From Ceratobasidium sp. AG-K (Eukaryota; Basidiomycota; Agaricomycetes; Cantharellales; Ceratobasidiaceae), in NCBI GenBank assembly GCA_037039685.1, contig JAWNGF010000001.1, positions 3,906,001 through 3,970,000 of the forward strand: a DNA stretch of 64,000 bases. Reading direction: 5' to 3'. The notes beneath the pieces are model-generated. The model ran no database searches. It saw nothing but the letters and a program-made list of their open reading frames with translations, and was not told where the DNA came from. The position numbers were made by a program, and so were the translations under genes. Numbering within the stretch: position 1 is the stretch's first letter; each line of letters starts with the position of its first letter. Below are positions 27,452 through 39,110 of the stretch, one piece after another.

Positions 27452-30337
27452 TTAGTTGAGAGCTGAGGTACGACTCAAGGGCGCGGGTGCATCCGACGAA
27501 GGAAGGCCCCGAAGCAAGCCGGGCACTTCGGTCGGTTTCTCATTCAGTAGCCTCTCAACTGAAAGAGATAAAGTTAGATTAGGCGATGCGGTTGAACGGA
27601 ATGCTTACTCGAGGCGAGGTGTTTACTATATGCGCTTGAATACCGCCGCATATTAGCTAGCTGGGTTTGACTTTGGCAATGAGTTCGTGACGTTGGTCAC
27701 CTTCAACAACTTGCAGCGCGCGTTGGAGAACATAGTCTAAAAATGCCAATCAAAACCAATCGAGGCTAAGGTGCAAGAATACGTACTGGCAAACGAATCC
27801 TTCATCATCAACACAATCGGATTCACTGTGTCGGGTCGCGGGGTCATCATCTCGTCAATCAAGAGCCGGCGAGATTCGGAGTCGGCCGTAACGAGAGCTT
27901 TTTCACACACGTTGGATGCGAACTTGTGCCTCGCCATCTGTACCATTTGACCACGAAGCTTGTGAAGAATCCACTCCTGATCGGAGGCCGCGCCGTGTTC
28001 AAGGACGAATTGGATAACGTAGTTCTGGGCATGACACGTGAGATGGCGCTAACACAAAAAAACGGATGGTACGCACCCCGAATTGATCCTGCATCAACTG
28101 AGTAGTGTACTTGTGTAGCTCGTCAACGAGGGGCCGAGTTTGTGAATCGTGCAAGTACTCGAAACATCGTTGAAGAACGCGGCAGCCATAGGGATGCGTA
28201 GCTAGCTCGTAAACGCTGCCCTGGAATCCTGAGACGAATACGAGGAGATCCGAGGGAACTCTCTCAATGATTTTTTGTATGACCTGAGGGATTTTGTCAG
28301 ACCCGTCGCCAGGAAAACAAGTCTCATGACATACGTGGTTCCCGTTCGCATCCTTTACGCATCGCATCACATCCGCCTCTATCTCCCGAACAAACGACAC
28401 CTGCTGATCGACAGGGACACATTCGATAGCCTGTTGACACGCATATACTTGGTTAGAATTCGCAAGCCACGAAGCATCAATCCAACTGCACTTTTTGCAC
28501 GACGCGGCATCCATACATCTGGAGCGAGAGTGACAACATGTGTCCTTCCATCACCTTCACTAGAAGGTTGCGCTGCTCAATCGAGCCGAATTCGATGAGT
28601 TTTTGTACAACCTTGTGTGCGTCAGGATCGCATGGGGTTCAACTATGGGCATTCACTCACATAATTTCCGAACACATCGGTCATGAGTGACAGAAAACTA
28701 TTGGGGCCTAGCTCGGCAAAAATGGACTCCTTCTCCTCCTCATTCGCTGTCTCAAGCTTTTGCTGGATAAAACGAGACCCGTGTTGATCGCCACAGAACT
28801 CGGCGACGTGGCCACGGATATCCTGTAAAGTTACTAGCGGTTAGTCCACGATCGCGCCAGCTGCACAGTTGTCAAAATGGCTTACTCTCAGTTGCCATGT
28901 CTTCGATTTGTCCGCCCTAAACTGTTCCAGGAGTGGGCTGCGCCCTGTCGCTGAAGGGTCCAATGCGATGTCATTTCGAAGAGGCGCAAATCCTAGCGCC
29001 GGTCGCGCTGACGTAGGCTGAAATCCGTATGGCGGCTGTGAATGGAGCATGGAGTTCAGTCCCTGACCCAGGCCAAATAGCTGGTTGGAGACTGCATATT
29101 GGGGGAAGGGGTCTGAAGGGACGCCCATCGGTGTCGTTCCTGGCATTGCTGAAATGAGCATTCGTTGTTGATGCGTCAGCTGTGGCGACGGCCGATGCGA
29201 GCCAAAATGGGCTCCCTAGGTGCAGAAGAGTCAGCGCGGGATCGGAAATCAAACAGCCTTTGACTTACTTGCGCGTCTCTCTTCGATCGGTTCATTCCTA
29301 GGAGGGGAGAGTGCATTGCGGCCGGCATAGCAGCATGGGCCATCTGAGGCGACGGGTAGACTAGGCCTTGGGGAGGCGTGTAGTAGTACGAAGTAGGACC
29401 TTGGGAGCCGTCCGGATAAAAGGAGTTGTGCGTCGAGTAGCTGGCCAGGCCGTAAGACATACGATGTGCGGCATTTGACGTGACAGGTGAACCGAATACC
29501 GACGGATCAGCGGTAGGTGTGCCGTAGGGGTACTGATTAAAATTGCTGTACGAATCCCTGGTCGGATAGTAGAGGCCGTAATCATGTGCGCTAGGCTGCC
29601 CATAGGCGTACGTTGGCACGATGGAAGGGTCGGAACGCTGAGGATGGACAGAGCTGACAGCCCGGGCTGTCGGACCGGCATGCGGGGAGGGAACAGGCAT
29701 CGGCATGCCAGTGGGCTGAACATCCGAAACACCGAGACCGCCGGCGTAAGAGACGGCACGTACGTGAATCGGGCCGTTTGGCTTGCGAGGTCTTGAGCCA
29801 GCTTCGGCGACGCCAAGCGCCTCCATTCCGGCCGTCAACTCGCTCTCCGTGTCGCCAGGGTGGATAATGCCGATTTCCCATTCCGCTTGGTTGGGTGAAT
29901 AACCCCGCTGGCCAAGGCCTGAAGCTTTGGAGGCCGGGTCCCACATAATGTTCAAAGGTGAGCAATGTGAAGGATCAGTCAGGTCCACAAGACTCGAGGA
30001 CGAGGAAAGGGACGCAGTACGATTTGTGAGATTGTCCGAGCTCCCAGCGGGGCTATTCCATACCTTGAATATGCGTGAGCAAAGTAGATCGACGGTGAAA
30101 GACAATCACTTACCGGCCAACCGTTGTATTTTCCAGATGCTCCCAGCATCGCAGCGGAGTTGGGGTTTCAGGTTGTGGTGGGTCTGGACGCCCGCCTAGA
30201 CGATGACCGTTAACAGAAGACCGAATTCACATGTTCTGACTTACCAAGGGGTCCGGCGACTCTCGAGCGGGCGAGTGAACACCAGAATGAGCAGAGGATC
30301 CGGATGGCTTTCGAGAGGTATTGCCGCTGTTTACCAT
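27452..30337 (-). CDS. Pumilio-family (PUF) RNA-binding protein
   Basis: Binds 3' untranslated regions and represses or localises mRNAs in the cytoplasm. The first half is long and disordered, rich in Ser, Pro, Tyr and Gly ([15 protein letters not shown], many YYP/YGxP repeats), which is usual for the family. The second half is a Pumilio homology domain. Repeats with the typical RNA-base-reading cores follow one another: [74 protein letters not shown] and NYVLQRAL. That gives eight repeats. Each core is interrupted by or near an intron. The last exon reads [15 protein letters not shown] and stops at 27452-27454. The 51-base intron after GNH has no stop and a length divisible by three, so retention would add 17 residues inside a repeat. 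Start at 30337 is the first Met of the open frame. Confidence 0.92.
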
Positions 30338-30549
30338 CCTATATGAAGGGATGGCGACGGGCATCGGACAGGGCGAAAGACAAGTATAGTCGGAGATGAA
30401 ATATGCCAGTGGGGTTTAAAAACCAGCCCAGGGCAGAGCCAGGTGCTTTTTAGGTGAAGGCAGTCTCAGCGCCAGAAAACTAGATGAACAGGTAGTCGCC
30501 ACTGCGCGATGCCGTTGAAACACAACAAAAGCCCAAGCGCGAAAAGCTC

Positions 30550-30891
30550 TTATAATTGCCTTGCCAAACGGGACGACATTCCGATCGAGTGGATCTGAAA
30601 GACAACTTTACCAACCTGAAACAGAGAGATGTTCAGCTGTGACCATAACAAACCATAGCAATGGTAAACTCTAATTAACTTGCATGAACCTACTGGCTTA
30701 TCCACAATCCAGATGCCTTCCCTGCCACTTGTGGAATAATCGCACGATATGGCTCCGTCCACGCACGTCCCTATTCCTCTTTTCGGTGGAACCAGATGCG
30801 GTACCGGATTATCCAAGAGGAAAAATCGAGCCAGCCATAACAAATGGCCCGGGTCTTCGATGCCATCAATTGCCAACCAGTCACCAAACAT
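30550..30891 (-). CDS. Hypothetical 87-residue protein, weak support
   Basis: The open frame begins MFGDWLAIDGIEDPGHLL and includes aromatic and proline-containing text (WLARFFLLDNPVPHLV, CVDGAISCDYST, GREGIWIVDKP) that reads more like protein than random frame. A plausible intron with a good pyrimidine-rich acceptor (TCTCTCTGTTTCAG) would join DKP to VGKVVFQIHSIGMSSRL, followed by a stop at 30550-30552. I do not recognise a family. It could be a short gene, a leftover exon of a decayed gene, or chance. It lies upstream of and on the same strand as the Pumilio gene. Confidence 0.3.
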   Translation of the reverse strand: MFGDWLAIDGIEDPGHLLWLARFFLLDNPVPHLVPPKRGIGTCVDGAISCDYSTSGREGIWIVDKPVGSCKLIRVYHCYGLLWSQLNISLFQVGKVVFQIHSIGMSSRLARQL

Positions 30892-32706
30892 ATCCCGCTC
30901 TCATTCTAGTCATCTGACTCTCCCACAATCGCACTCTTGTCAACCAAATGTTCCAGAAAAAGCTGTAGTCAAGTCATAATCATTTGTGATTATTCATTTG
31001 CTAGTGATAACGAACGCGCCTCACGGTGCTTCTTGCCGTAGAAGGGTTGTGGTATATCCTAGGGCAGGCTGTATAGTCAATCCGATCGCCCAGTGCACAT
31101 ATACAGTAGATACATGTTTGAGATGAACGATCTAGAAATGTCGCAAACACTTGTGCCACATCTCGCTTCAATATTGACTGAATTGCGCCTTTTGAACTAT
31201 CTGCGGCTACCGCATCACGAGTTCGTAATTCAATCAGTTAAGTTGATTGATCCGTATTTTTGACGACGACCATGGGCGGCCGGCAACTCCGGGTCACTAG
31301 AAAATTATCAAGTTGGAGCTCCACTGAACTTCACGGGCGTTGAAGTTTTCCGAGCTCTGTCCGCGTCGCGAGCACGCGAGAGGGCATGCCCATGCGTCAC
31401 ACTTAGTTTCAGCCGATCCCTATTGGCGTCCTGGCTCCGGACCTACCCTCGGCTACCTCCGGCAACTGCCTGCGCGCGTCAGCCCCTAACCCGTTGGTCT
31501 ATTCATGTTAGGTATTCCTCCGGTGTGCGTCCGGGCGATTCTGCTAAGCGAAACAAAGCGCAACCTGTGCATACTGCCATCGGGCATCCAGCTCCCGGCA
31601 AGATGGCGGATATCTGCGAGATCAAAATGCATAAGCTACTAATCAACCCGAGTTCGTCACAGAAGCTATATACAAATAGATATAACCAACGCTTAAGTCT
31701 ATTGTCGACACCGATGTGCACATGGCGGCAGCGCAGACTCACCCGCACGTAGCTCGGAGCGCGTGCAAGCGGAGTGGATGTTTTCGGCGCAAGAGAACAA
31801 ATGAGAACAACAGTGTTCTTGCTGCTGAAGTCTCAGGAGTCATCAGATACTGCAGAAATGTGGCCTAACCAAGTTAGATGTTGTGTGCCCCACATGCTCC
31901 AGCAGGCGGGCTCAGGGCGGTGGCGAGGTTGGAGAAACTAAATACGTTTTCTCTATCGTCTCATCGCATGTGGTCGAAGCTGACTCCCGCACGGGGTAGC
32001 TCACATACAACGCGTCACCAGTAGCCCGATGCTGTAGTTAAAGGATCCTCAATACAATCTGGGGTGTATGCGGCCAAGGTTTTCTAAAAACCGAGACAGC
32101 AAGGCACCCGCCCACGTGAGTTAATAGTAATGAATAGGATAGTTGGCCAGGCTCACGCGCGTCGATCAAGCTATTCTACAATCGTCTAAAATTCCTCAAC
32201 CCGATTGACCCGCGAACAAAAGGCACAAAGTAAGTTAGTTTGTGAGAACGAACGGTATAGTCCGATTGTTCCGGATAGGAACTCAACGGCGTTGAGCAAG
32301 GAGCCACGTTCCTCAATGGTCAGGTTGCATGAATTGTTGGCGAAGAGACCAGGGGGCAATTGGATTTAGAACGATGTGTTCCGAACTGAGAATCGTGGGC
32401 TGCTGTCTCCACGCACCCGTCCACTCTCCTTAGAGTTTATAGGAGCACATTCACGCAGATGGACGACGGTGAAATGGAACCAAGGATGATCCTTTCTCCA
32501 TTGACACGGATATCAACACGATATCTAGATGTCGATATTCAGTGCCGCGGATGTATACGATGCGTGAACGATAAACAGGTTATTAGATTGTGGAGTTTCA
32601 AGAACAACGTAACTGAGGTACAGGTATATGGCCACTGTCAGATCCAAATGAACGAGCAGCACTATTACAGAATGAATCAGAATAGTGTCCACAGATAGTC
32701 TAATCA
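30892..32706. other. Gene-poor gap of 1.8 kb
   Basis: No recognisable gene. ORFs of up to 109 codons (for instance 31423-31752) lack motifs and splice partners. The base composition drifts between GC-rich patches (31320-31480) and AT-rich patches (32200-32700), unlike the even composition of the flanking genes. It may hold decayed mobile DNA, but I see no terminal repeats. Confidence 0.35.
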
Positions 32707-35700
32707 TCAGCCCTTGAAGAACCAGCTCGCTCGCTTGGCTGTGGGAGTTTAGTAAATATACAGACACACGGAAATAAGGGGTACAAGGTTTGACTTACAA
32801 GATGAACTGCTTCGATAGACACACACAGAAGTTATCGTCGGCAATCAGCGACACAATCCTCTTGATGTAGACATGCAAACGTACCTTCCCTCCTCGGCTT
32901 GGACGCGTCCCAACGGGCTGGCGTTGAATGAATTTGATGAAGGTACTGCTGGAGACTGGGCACTTCCGCCTCCTCCGCGCAACGGCTTGGCAATCCGTCC
33001 AAAGTTTGAAATGCTAGTCGTTGTCTTTGTCGCTAGAAAGATTGATTAATGTTAGATATGAGATTGAGGGAGAGATTGAGGATGTCATACTTCGGGCTTG
33101 TTCAAGCCTTTCCTTGACCGCCGACAACTGCTCTTCGAACTTCTGGTTCTGAACAGCCAGCCTCCTGTCCGCATCTTGCAATAATGCCTCGAGATTCTGT
33201 ATGCGTTCAGTGCGAGCAATAAGCTTCCGCTCCGCGATCCCAACCTCCTTCTTGAGCTGGGAGTTCTGATCCACAAGCTACAGACGACATGGAAATGTGA
33301 TTAGCAAATGCAGTACTCTCCAACAAACAATGCAGGAGCAGACCTGTTTCTGCACAAGGGACAGTTGCTCCAGATTACGCTCCAAGAACGCCATCTTCTT
33401 CTGTTGGGTCTTGCTATTGCTGTTACGGATTACATTATTGTACTGCTCTTTGAGCTCATCGAGCTGGATCTCGAGTTCGACGACCTGATTGGAAATTAAT
33501 ACAACTGTGGTACATCAGCAGCAATCATGATAATCACTAACCTTCTCGCAACGATTCTGAAGATCACGGACCAGTCCTTTCTTCAGGCCCTCAAACTCAG
33601 TGATTTGCAGGGTCAGGCCCTTGCGGGTGCGCTCCAAGTCTTAGCACTCTCGGCCAGATCCTTCCCACCTTCGATACCAGCCGATGTGGCGGCAAATGCA
33701 CGCTAAAGGACAAACACAAAAGTAGGTGGGGTTAGTAAGCAGGCCAGCCTCCGATTCAATCGTAGGAAGAACAATCAAGCTAGGTACCTTGAGTTCATCA
33801 TTGACGCCCTTGAGTGTCTCGACCGTGTTATTCATTAGGCGGATGTCGTTGGACTTCTGCTCCAACTGTTGCTTCAAATCATTGATCTCGGCCGTGTGCG
33901 CCTCCCGCTTCGCGGCGTACTGCGCCTCTAATTTAGACTGTTTCACCAATTGAACAAACATTGACGAGCACGCTTATGCAAGATAGTGCAAACCTTAAGC
34001 TCGGCCATTGATTCCCCTGCGCCAACATCTTTGTTTTCTTCCGAACGAATGGTTTTCTCTGCGATCGAGATACAATCAAGTAGTGCTTACAATAACCATA
34101 ACAGGAAGTATCTTACCGAATAGGTCCTCGTAATCGGCTTCAGCTGTAGCCAGCCTTTGTTCTAGTTCGTCCCTCCGGCGAGATATCATGTCATTCTCTT
34201 CCTGGACCTGTCGAAGACGATCGATAGCATCGTGCATAGCGTTTTGTCCGTCAACGAGCTGTCGGCGGACATATTGGACGTCTTCATATGTCAACGAAGA
34301 CATGACTTCAGCAGAATCGACAGCGTCAAGCTTTGCTACCATCGCACGGAGTTGCTCGTCTTTCTCCGAAATTACACTCTGGAATAGCATATATTAGCAA
34401 TATATCACAGGGGTAACGATGAAACATACCGTGTCATACTGGGCCATCATTAAAGCCATCTTCTCTGCCTTCTTCTTTTCCTTGTCTTCCGCTGATTGAT
34501 CGCGGCCCGCAAAGTTGCGCGCGTCGGCATTCAAGCGCAACTCGTCGAGCTCCTTGGAGAGTTCCTTGACTTTTTCAACAGATTGCTCAAAGTTAATCTC
34601 CAACTCCTTCTGGTCAAAGGCGAGACGTTCATTGTCAAGTCGGAGGTTGCTGAGCTCTGTCGACAAACTGCGGTTTTCCTGAGACCAGTCGTAAATAAAT
34701 CAAGTGTTACAGAGTCACATGCTCGTACCTTGGAGATTGTTGCTTCCTGTTCGCGAAGGAATACAAGTTCCTCCCGAATATCCTTGACAATTTTCTCTTG
34801 TGCTACTAATGCGGATTCCTTGGGTAAGGACAACTCGTCAGCCAAAAAAGCGCTGTATACCATATCGGAACATACCTTCTCCGCTAGCTGATCGGTAAGT
34901 TCGTTCTCGCGTCTGAGGAATTCCTCCCTTTCATCCTTTTCTAGGCCGAGCACGGTTGGTGTTTGAGGTCGGGAATCCAACACGCCACGAAGACTCTCAA
35001 TGGTAGGGTTGATGGGAGTCATGCTGCGCGAGGTACCAGTCGGAGGGGGAGATACCGGGGCGCGCTTGCCGGCCCCCGCAGCTGGGGGACCAGCGCCGGG
35101 TAAATTGGCTGCACCAGACTTCTCTGGGAGAGCCCAATCTGATTGGTCGACAACTGCGCCAGCTCGCCATTGGGCCAACTCGGCTTCTAGAGCCCCAAGG
35201 TAAGTTGCGTATAAGGAGTTTGTCGCTTGTGACTTCTTTAGGAGCCCCTTCAGTTCTGCTGGAGACAGTTCTGCGTTCACCCTAGCCGTGTTCTTGATCG
35301 ACTTCGCGCGCATTCCGAATCGAAGAGTCGACAACGTCTCAGCTTCGTTGTACGACGAAGGAGAACAGTTGATAACTAGAGTGGTCCTAGAATTACCACC
35401 CAAGGACTCTTGAAGGATACGCGTCAATTTTGAGTCGCGATACGGGATGTGACTAGACTGAAAGGGGCAGAGTTAGAGATGTGACTGAAGTTACCGAGAA
35501 ATAGCGAACTTTGCCGTCTGTCAAGGCGTTAATGACCATTCCCAGCGCCGATAGTGACTTGTTAATCTTCTTCGCCTCTTCAAGTGTCTGTCCGCTAGCT
35601 CCAGTTTTGCCAACTTTCTCGGAACCAGCCAAATCAACAAGATAAAGATTCCCTGTTTTCATTGCGCCTGTTTCGAGATTCTTTTGCTGAATTGTAATCA

Positions 35701-36627
35701 AAAAGATGGAGTGGGATCGTGAACTTTCCGCGTTCATGTCTAGATGCATTGGGTTAAATCCGGTACTCATGGCAGACGATTTGAACGTACTGGTCGCTGT
35801 GACAGCACGCGCCTGGCCACCTTGACGCATAATCTCATAAACTTCCTTTGCGCTACTGACATAGTAGTCGGAAAGGTTCTTGACGTAAACGCCCTTGTTC
35901 TTCTCCTCGTGAACCTGCAAATTATCATTGTGTGCTGGGGCGAGAGCGTGAGTACAAGGACCATCTTTGTCGATAAGGAACATACGCGCTAGGAGATCAC
36001 GAATACGCTCGAGATAGATTTCCATATAAGAAACCTTGACAAGGTATTCTAGATGCGGCTCGGACTCGACAATCGACGTAAAGATCTGTTCAGTAATGCG
36101 CGGGATGACTCCCTTGAGGTCCTCCGAGTCGATGTCCGCTCCCATCATAGTGAAGGTTTTGCCCGAGCCGGTTTGCCCATACGCGAACACGGTGCCGTTG
36201 TAACCATTTATCACATCTATAAGCAGTCAGAATCGATTATTCATAATTGGACGCGAATACACGCCATACCCTTGACAATACTAGGCCACCAAGCGTTGAG
36301 CATATTTGCAATACGATATGAGCTTTATAGGAGACTCACCCGCGCACGCCATAGTCGAATACTTCCTGCTGCTTCGTGCCCATAGGGAAAACACGATCGA
36401 AAGTAAAGCCGTCTTTTTCCGGGCCTTGGCTTTGCGAGGCCGATCGAACCTTTACCGTTTGCAGGTTATCATCGAATGATACAACGATGTCTCCGCCTTC
36501 ACGGATTTCGATGGAATTAGGTGGTCGAAATCTAACACCACATTAGCCTGTGGTTAAGACAGTCTATGGGGTTCACGCACCGGCAAATAACCTTGATATT
36601 GTTCGACGACGCGGCAGCCGATGACAT
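32707..36627 (-). CDS. Kinesin-1 heavy chain, with an apparent frame break
   Basis: Plus-end microtubule motor for long-range transport in hyphae. The N-terminal motor (about 350 residues) shows KVICRFRPPN, the P-loop [31 protein letters not shown], switch [12 protein letters not shown], switch [16 protein letters not shown] and [16 protein letters not shown], then the neck [14 protein letters not shown] long coiled coil follows ([33 protein letters not shown]). The tail ends in [12 protein letters not shown] with TGA at 32707-32709. Near 33640 the frame breaks: [12 protein letters not shown] runs out of frame with [11 protein letters not shown]. Relatives I know of read KDLAE-LERxRKG, so either one base is missing or 11 bases (AGTGCTAAGAC) are extra. 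At least two introns in the motor domain are stop-free multiples of three. Confidence 0.92.
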
Positions 36628-36954
36628 GGCAGCGACTGACTGTTCCCAGCTCTACGTCTATTTAGGGTTTGGGGTCGGCCAATGGAAGAGCAAAGACGAA
36701 AGCCTCAGCTAATGTCGTATGGCTCGCCGCTAGATATGTCTAGAGTACTGCGCAACTGCCGTTCTGAGAGAACGATGGACCGATTGGGAGCAAAGATGGT
36801 GGAAACGCGTTGTCTCCAGCCACGGGTCCAAACAAGGACCCACATCGCACATTCCGATTACCAATTCTCAAATAGAGCCAGCACAGAACGCGCACACAGC
36901 AGACGGGCTCGAAAAGAATTACAAGGGTATCATACAAAACACGCCAGTGTGAGC
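36628..36954. other. Short gap between kinesin and BCL7-domain genes
   Basis: It carries the kinesin promoter and the BCL7-gene 3' region. Only fragments of ORFs are present and nothing else was recognised. Confidence 0.45.
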
Positions 36955-37781
36955 CTACTGCAAAATCATATCAACACCCCCGTCTTCCATAAGTTTTCCG
37001 TCTTCGAGGACCGCGTTTGGCATTAGAATCCCGTCCTCTGCCGAAGGTGTTCCAAAGGCAGGCGCGTCTTCGAGGATGTGCGACTGGGCCATCTCCCCCA
37101 TATCCGGTATATCTCCCGTGTCCATTCCCAGCATCACGCCTTCGTCGCCCGGCCCCATCAAATCAAGCCCAAGGGTAACATCATCCTGTTCGGGGAACGG
37201 AACTCCCAATGAAGGCATCGCTGGTTCGTCCGGAGTGTTGTCGACCGCCGAAGGCATGGTAGAGTCTAGGTCGGTGGCTGTCTGTAGTGTTTCTGCTTCG
37301 TCTCCAGGAAGCTGAGACATGGATAGCGGATGAGGTTTGCGCGGACCACGAGCAGGCATAGTCGAAGGCGCCGGAGACTGGGTGTCAGACTCAGTTTCGG
37401 TTGGGTCTGCGGGTTGTTCTGAGGATATTCGAGAGTCGCCTAGGGCTCGAGTAGGAGTGCCTGCATCTTCGTCATCGTCAACGTCGGCTGCCTCGGGTAT
37501 ATCAAGAATGGGAACTAGAGGGGCGTCTTCTTCTGCTTCATCATCACTAAACTCCTGCAATCATAATTAATGGACACGGGAGGGGACCTGTGCGAATTAC
37601 ATACCTGTGCTTTATCGACTTTGACCCATTTGAGTACTTTAAAATCGGAATCGGGTAGAGATCCGGTAGGAATGACCCATTGTTTTTCCCAGCATGACGG
37701 CGGTTTCATCTGCTCCCGACGTGCCGCCTCTGAACTTTGAGCACCAACAAACCGGCCAAACGCAGCTCGACGGATTCCCAT
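36955..37781 (-). CDS. BCL7 N-terminal-domain protein
   Basis: The first exon (37781 to about 37605) encodes MGIRRAAFGRFVGAQSSEA, then PPSCWEKQWVIPTG and DFKVLKWVKVDK. This is the pattern of the conserved BCL7 region in animals (WEKKWVTVGDTSLRIxKWVPV). In animals BCL7 proteins are accessory subunits of SWI/SNF chromatin remodellers. The rest (EFSDDEAEEDAPLVP, then Pro/Asp/Glu/Met-rich text to MEDGGVDMILQ) is acidic and disordered. The stop is TAG at 36955-36957. The Met at 37781 lies just after a likely 5'-UTR intron acceptor (TTTTTCATTCTAG). Divergently placed about 200 bases from the phosphopantetheine adenylyltransferase gene, so the two may share a promoter region. Role by homology only. 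Confidence 0.65.
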
Positions 37782-37979
37782 AGTATTTTCTGTGCGTCGC
37801 TCGAGCTGATTTACTCTAGAATGAAAAACGGCAAGCAAGGGTCAGGTGTAGACGCTAGACTTGGAGCCGACTGAAATCTGAAAGAAGTCAAGGTTCAACC
37901 AGACAGGTGTCACGTGATAGTGTATTGCGTGACTGACGATCATCCACCGGAGCGCCAGTCCGGCTCTAGGTCACCCACC

Positions 37980-39110
37980 ATGCAGCCTTCATCCTATGAA
38001 ACCTCGTTGCTATACTTTGATTTTGATGATAAATCGTCAGCCTTACTAGCATCAGCGATCAAATATGTTGTGAACCAAACGACAAACAGGCTCATTATTG
38101 TGCTAGCCTCCACAGAGTTCGATTCAACACAGCATGATCGTTTGGCTTCTCAATGGGACTTGATTCAGAATATACTAGTACTTGCTTATGTTCCCGCCGC
38201 TCAGGCTACCGCGGCCCGTGATGATCCGCTCTTCATTACCGACGTCATTTTGGTGTCTAATGCTATGCAAGCTGCCAATCAACTTTCCGCGGAAAAATGG
38301 GCCGTCGTGGCGACTGTTGAAGGAGGTATGGTCTAATTTCAGTGCTGTATTTGGTAAGTGCATTAACATTTCATCCAGTCCCTGCCCCACCAGAGTTGGT
38401 GAACGACTCTCACATGTCTGTATCATTGTCGCATACCGACCTAGAGAGTTCAAATGCCGAAGCATGGAAGGTGACAAAGAAAGAAATTGCTGAGCGAAAA
38501 GTCTATCCTGTGTCTGCTCTAGGAGGCACGTTTGACTACTTGCACCCGGGACACAAGATCCTCCTGAGCATGGCGGCATGGATCACCACTTCCAAGCTTA
38601 TTGTGGGTGTAACCGGTTAGCAGATTCCTCCAGCCCTTTCTCTGGCCACTGACTTGGTACTCTAATGATGTAGATGATACCTTGTTGACTAAAAAAGCGA
38701 ACAAGCAATACATTCAATCTATCATGGAACGAACAGAGAATGTGCGCTCGTTTGTCAGAATATTCAAGCCGTCAATCGAATGCGACGCCGTTCCCATACA
38801 AGACGTATACGGCCCGACTGGATGGGATCCCAACATCCAAGCCCTGGTTGTCAGTCGGGAAACCCTCGGTGGTGCTTCATCAGGTTTGGTGCTCCCGCTG
38901 CCATATGCCACGCTCTAACCGAAACTTACCACAGTCGCTCGACTGCGCTCCGAGAAATCACTACCTCCTCTGGATTTGTTCGTTATCGATGTTATATCCT
39001 CGAGTTCGGTTATACTCTCCGAAGACGATACCGCAGTTCTTCGCGACTCAAAACTTAGTAGCACACATATTCGGGAATGGCTAGCTCGCACTGACAGTTC
39101 TCGCAAATGA
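37980..39110 (+). CDS. Phosphopantetheine adenylyltransferase
   Basis: Fourth step of coenzyme A synthesis: 4'-phosphopantetheine plus ATP gives dephospho-CoA. Exons 37980-38325, 38379-38615, 38674-38883 and 38935-39110 total 969 bases, exactly 322 codons and a stop. The N-terminal third (MQPSSYETSLLYFDFDD...) is an ill-defined region typical of eukaryotic enzymes. The catalytic part has the nucleotidyl-transferase signature VSALGGTFDYLHPGHKILL, with the HxGH-type PGH, then IVGVTDDTLLTKKANKQYIQ, VQD-type text PIQDVYGPTGWDP and VVSRETLGGA. It ends in STHIREWLARTDSSRK. This matches the single-domain fungal Cab4 form, without a fused kinase. The upstream open frame before 37980 has no better ATG. 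Confidence 0.93.

Noticed and set aside
33639..33648. An 8-base GT..AG intron (gtgctaag) in kinesin
   Set aside because: It would restore the frame, but no spliceosomal intron is that short.
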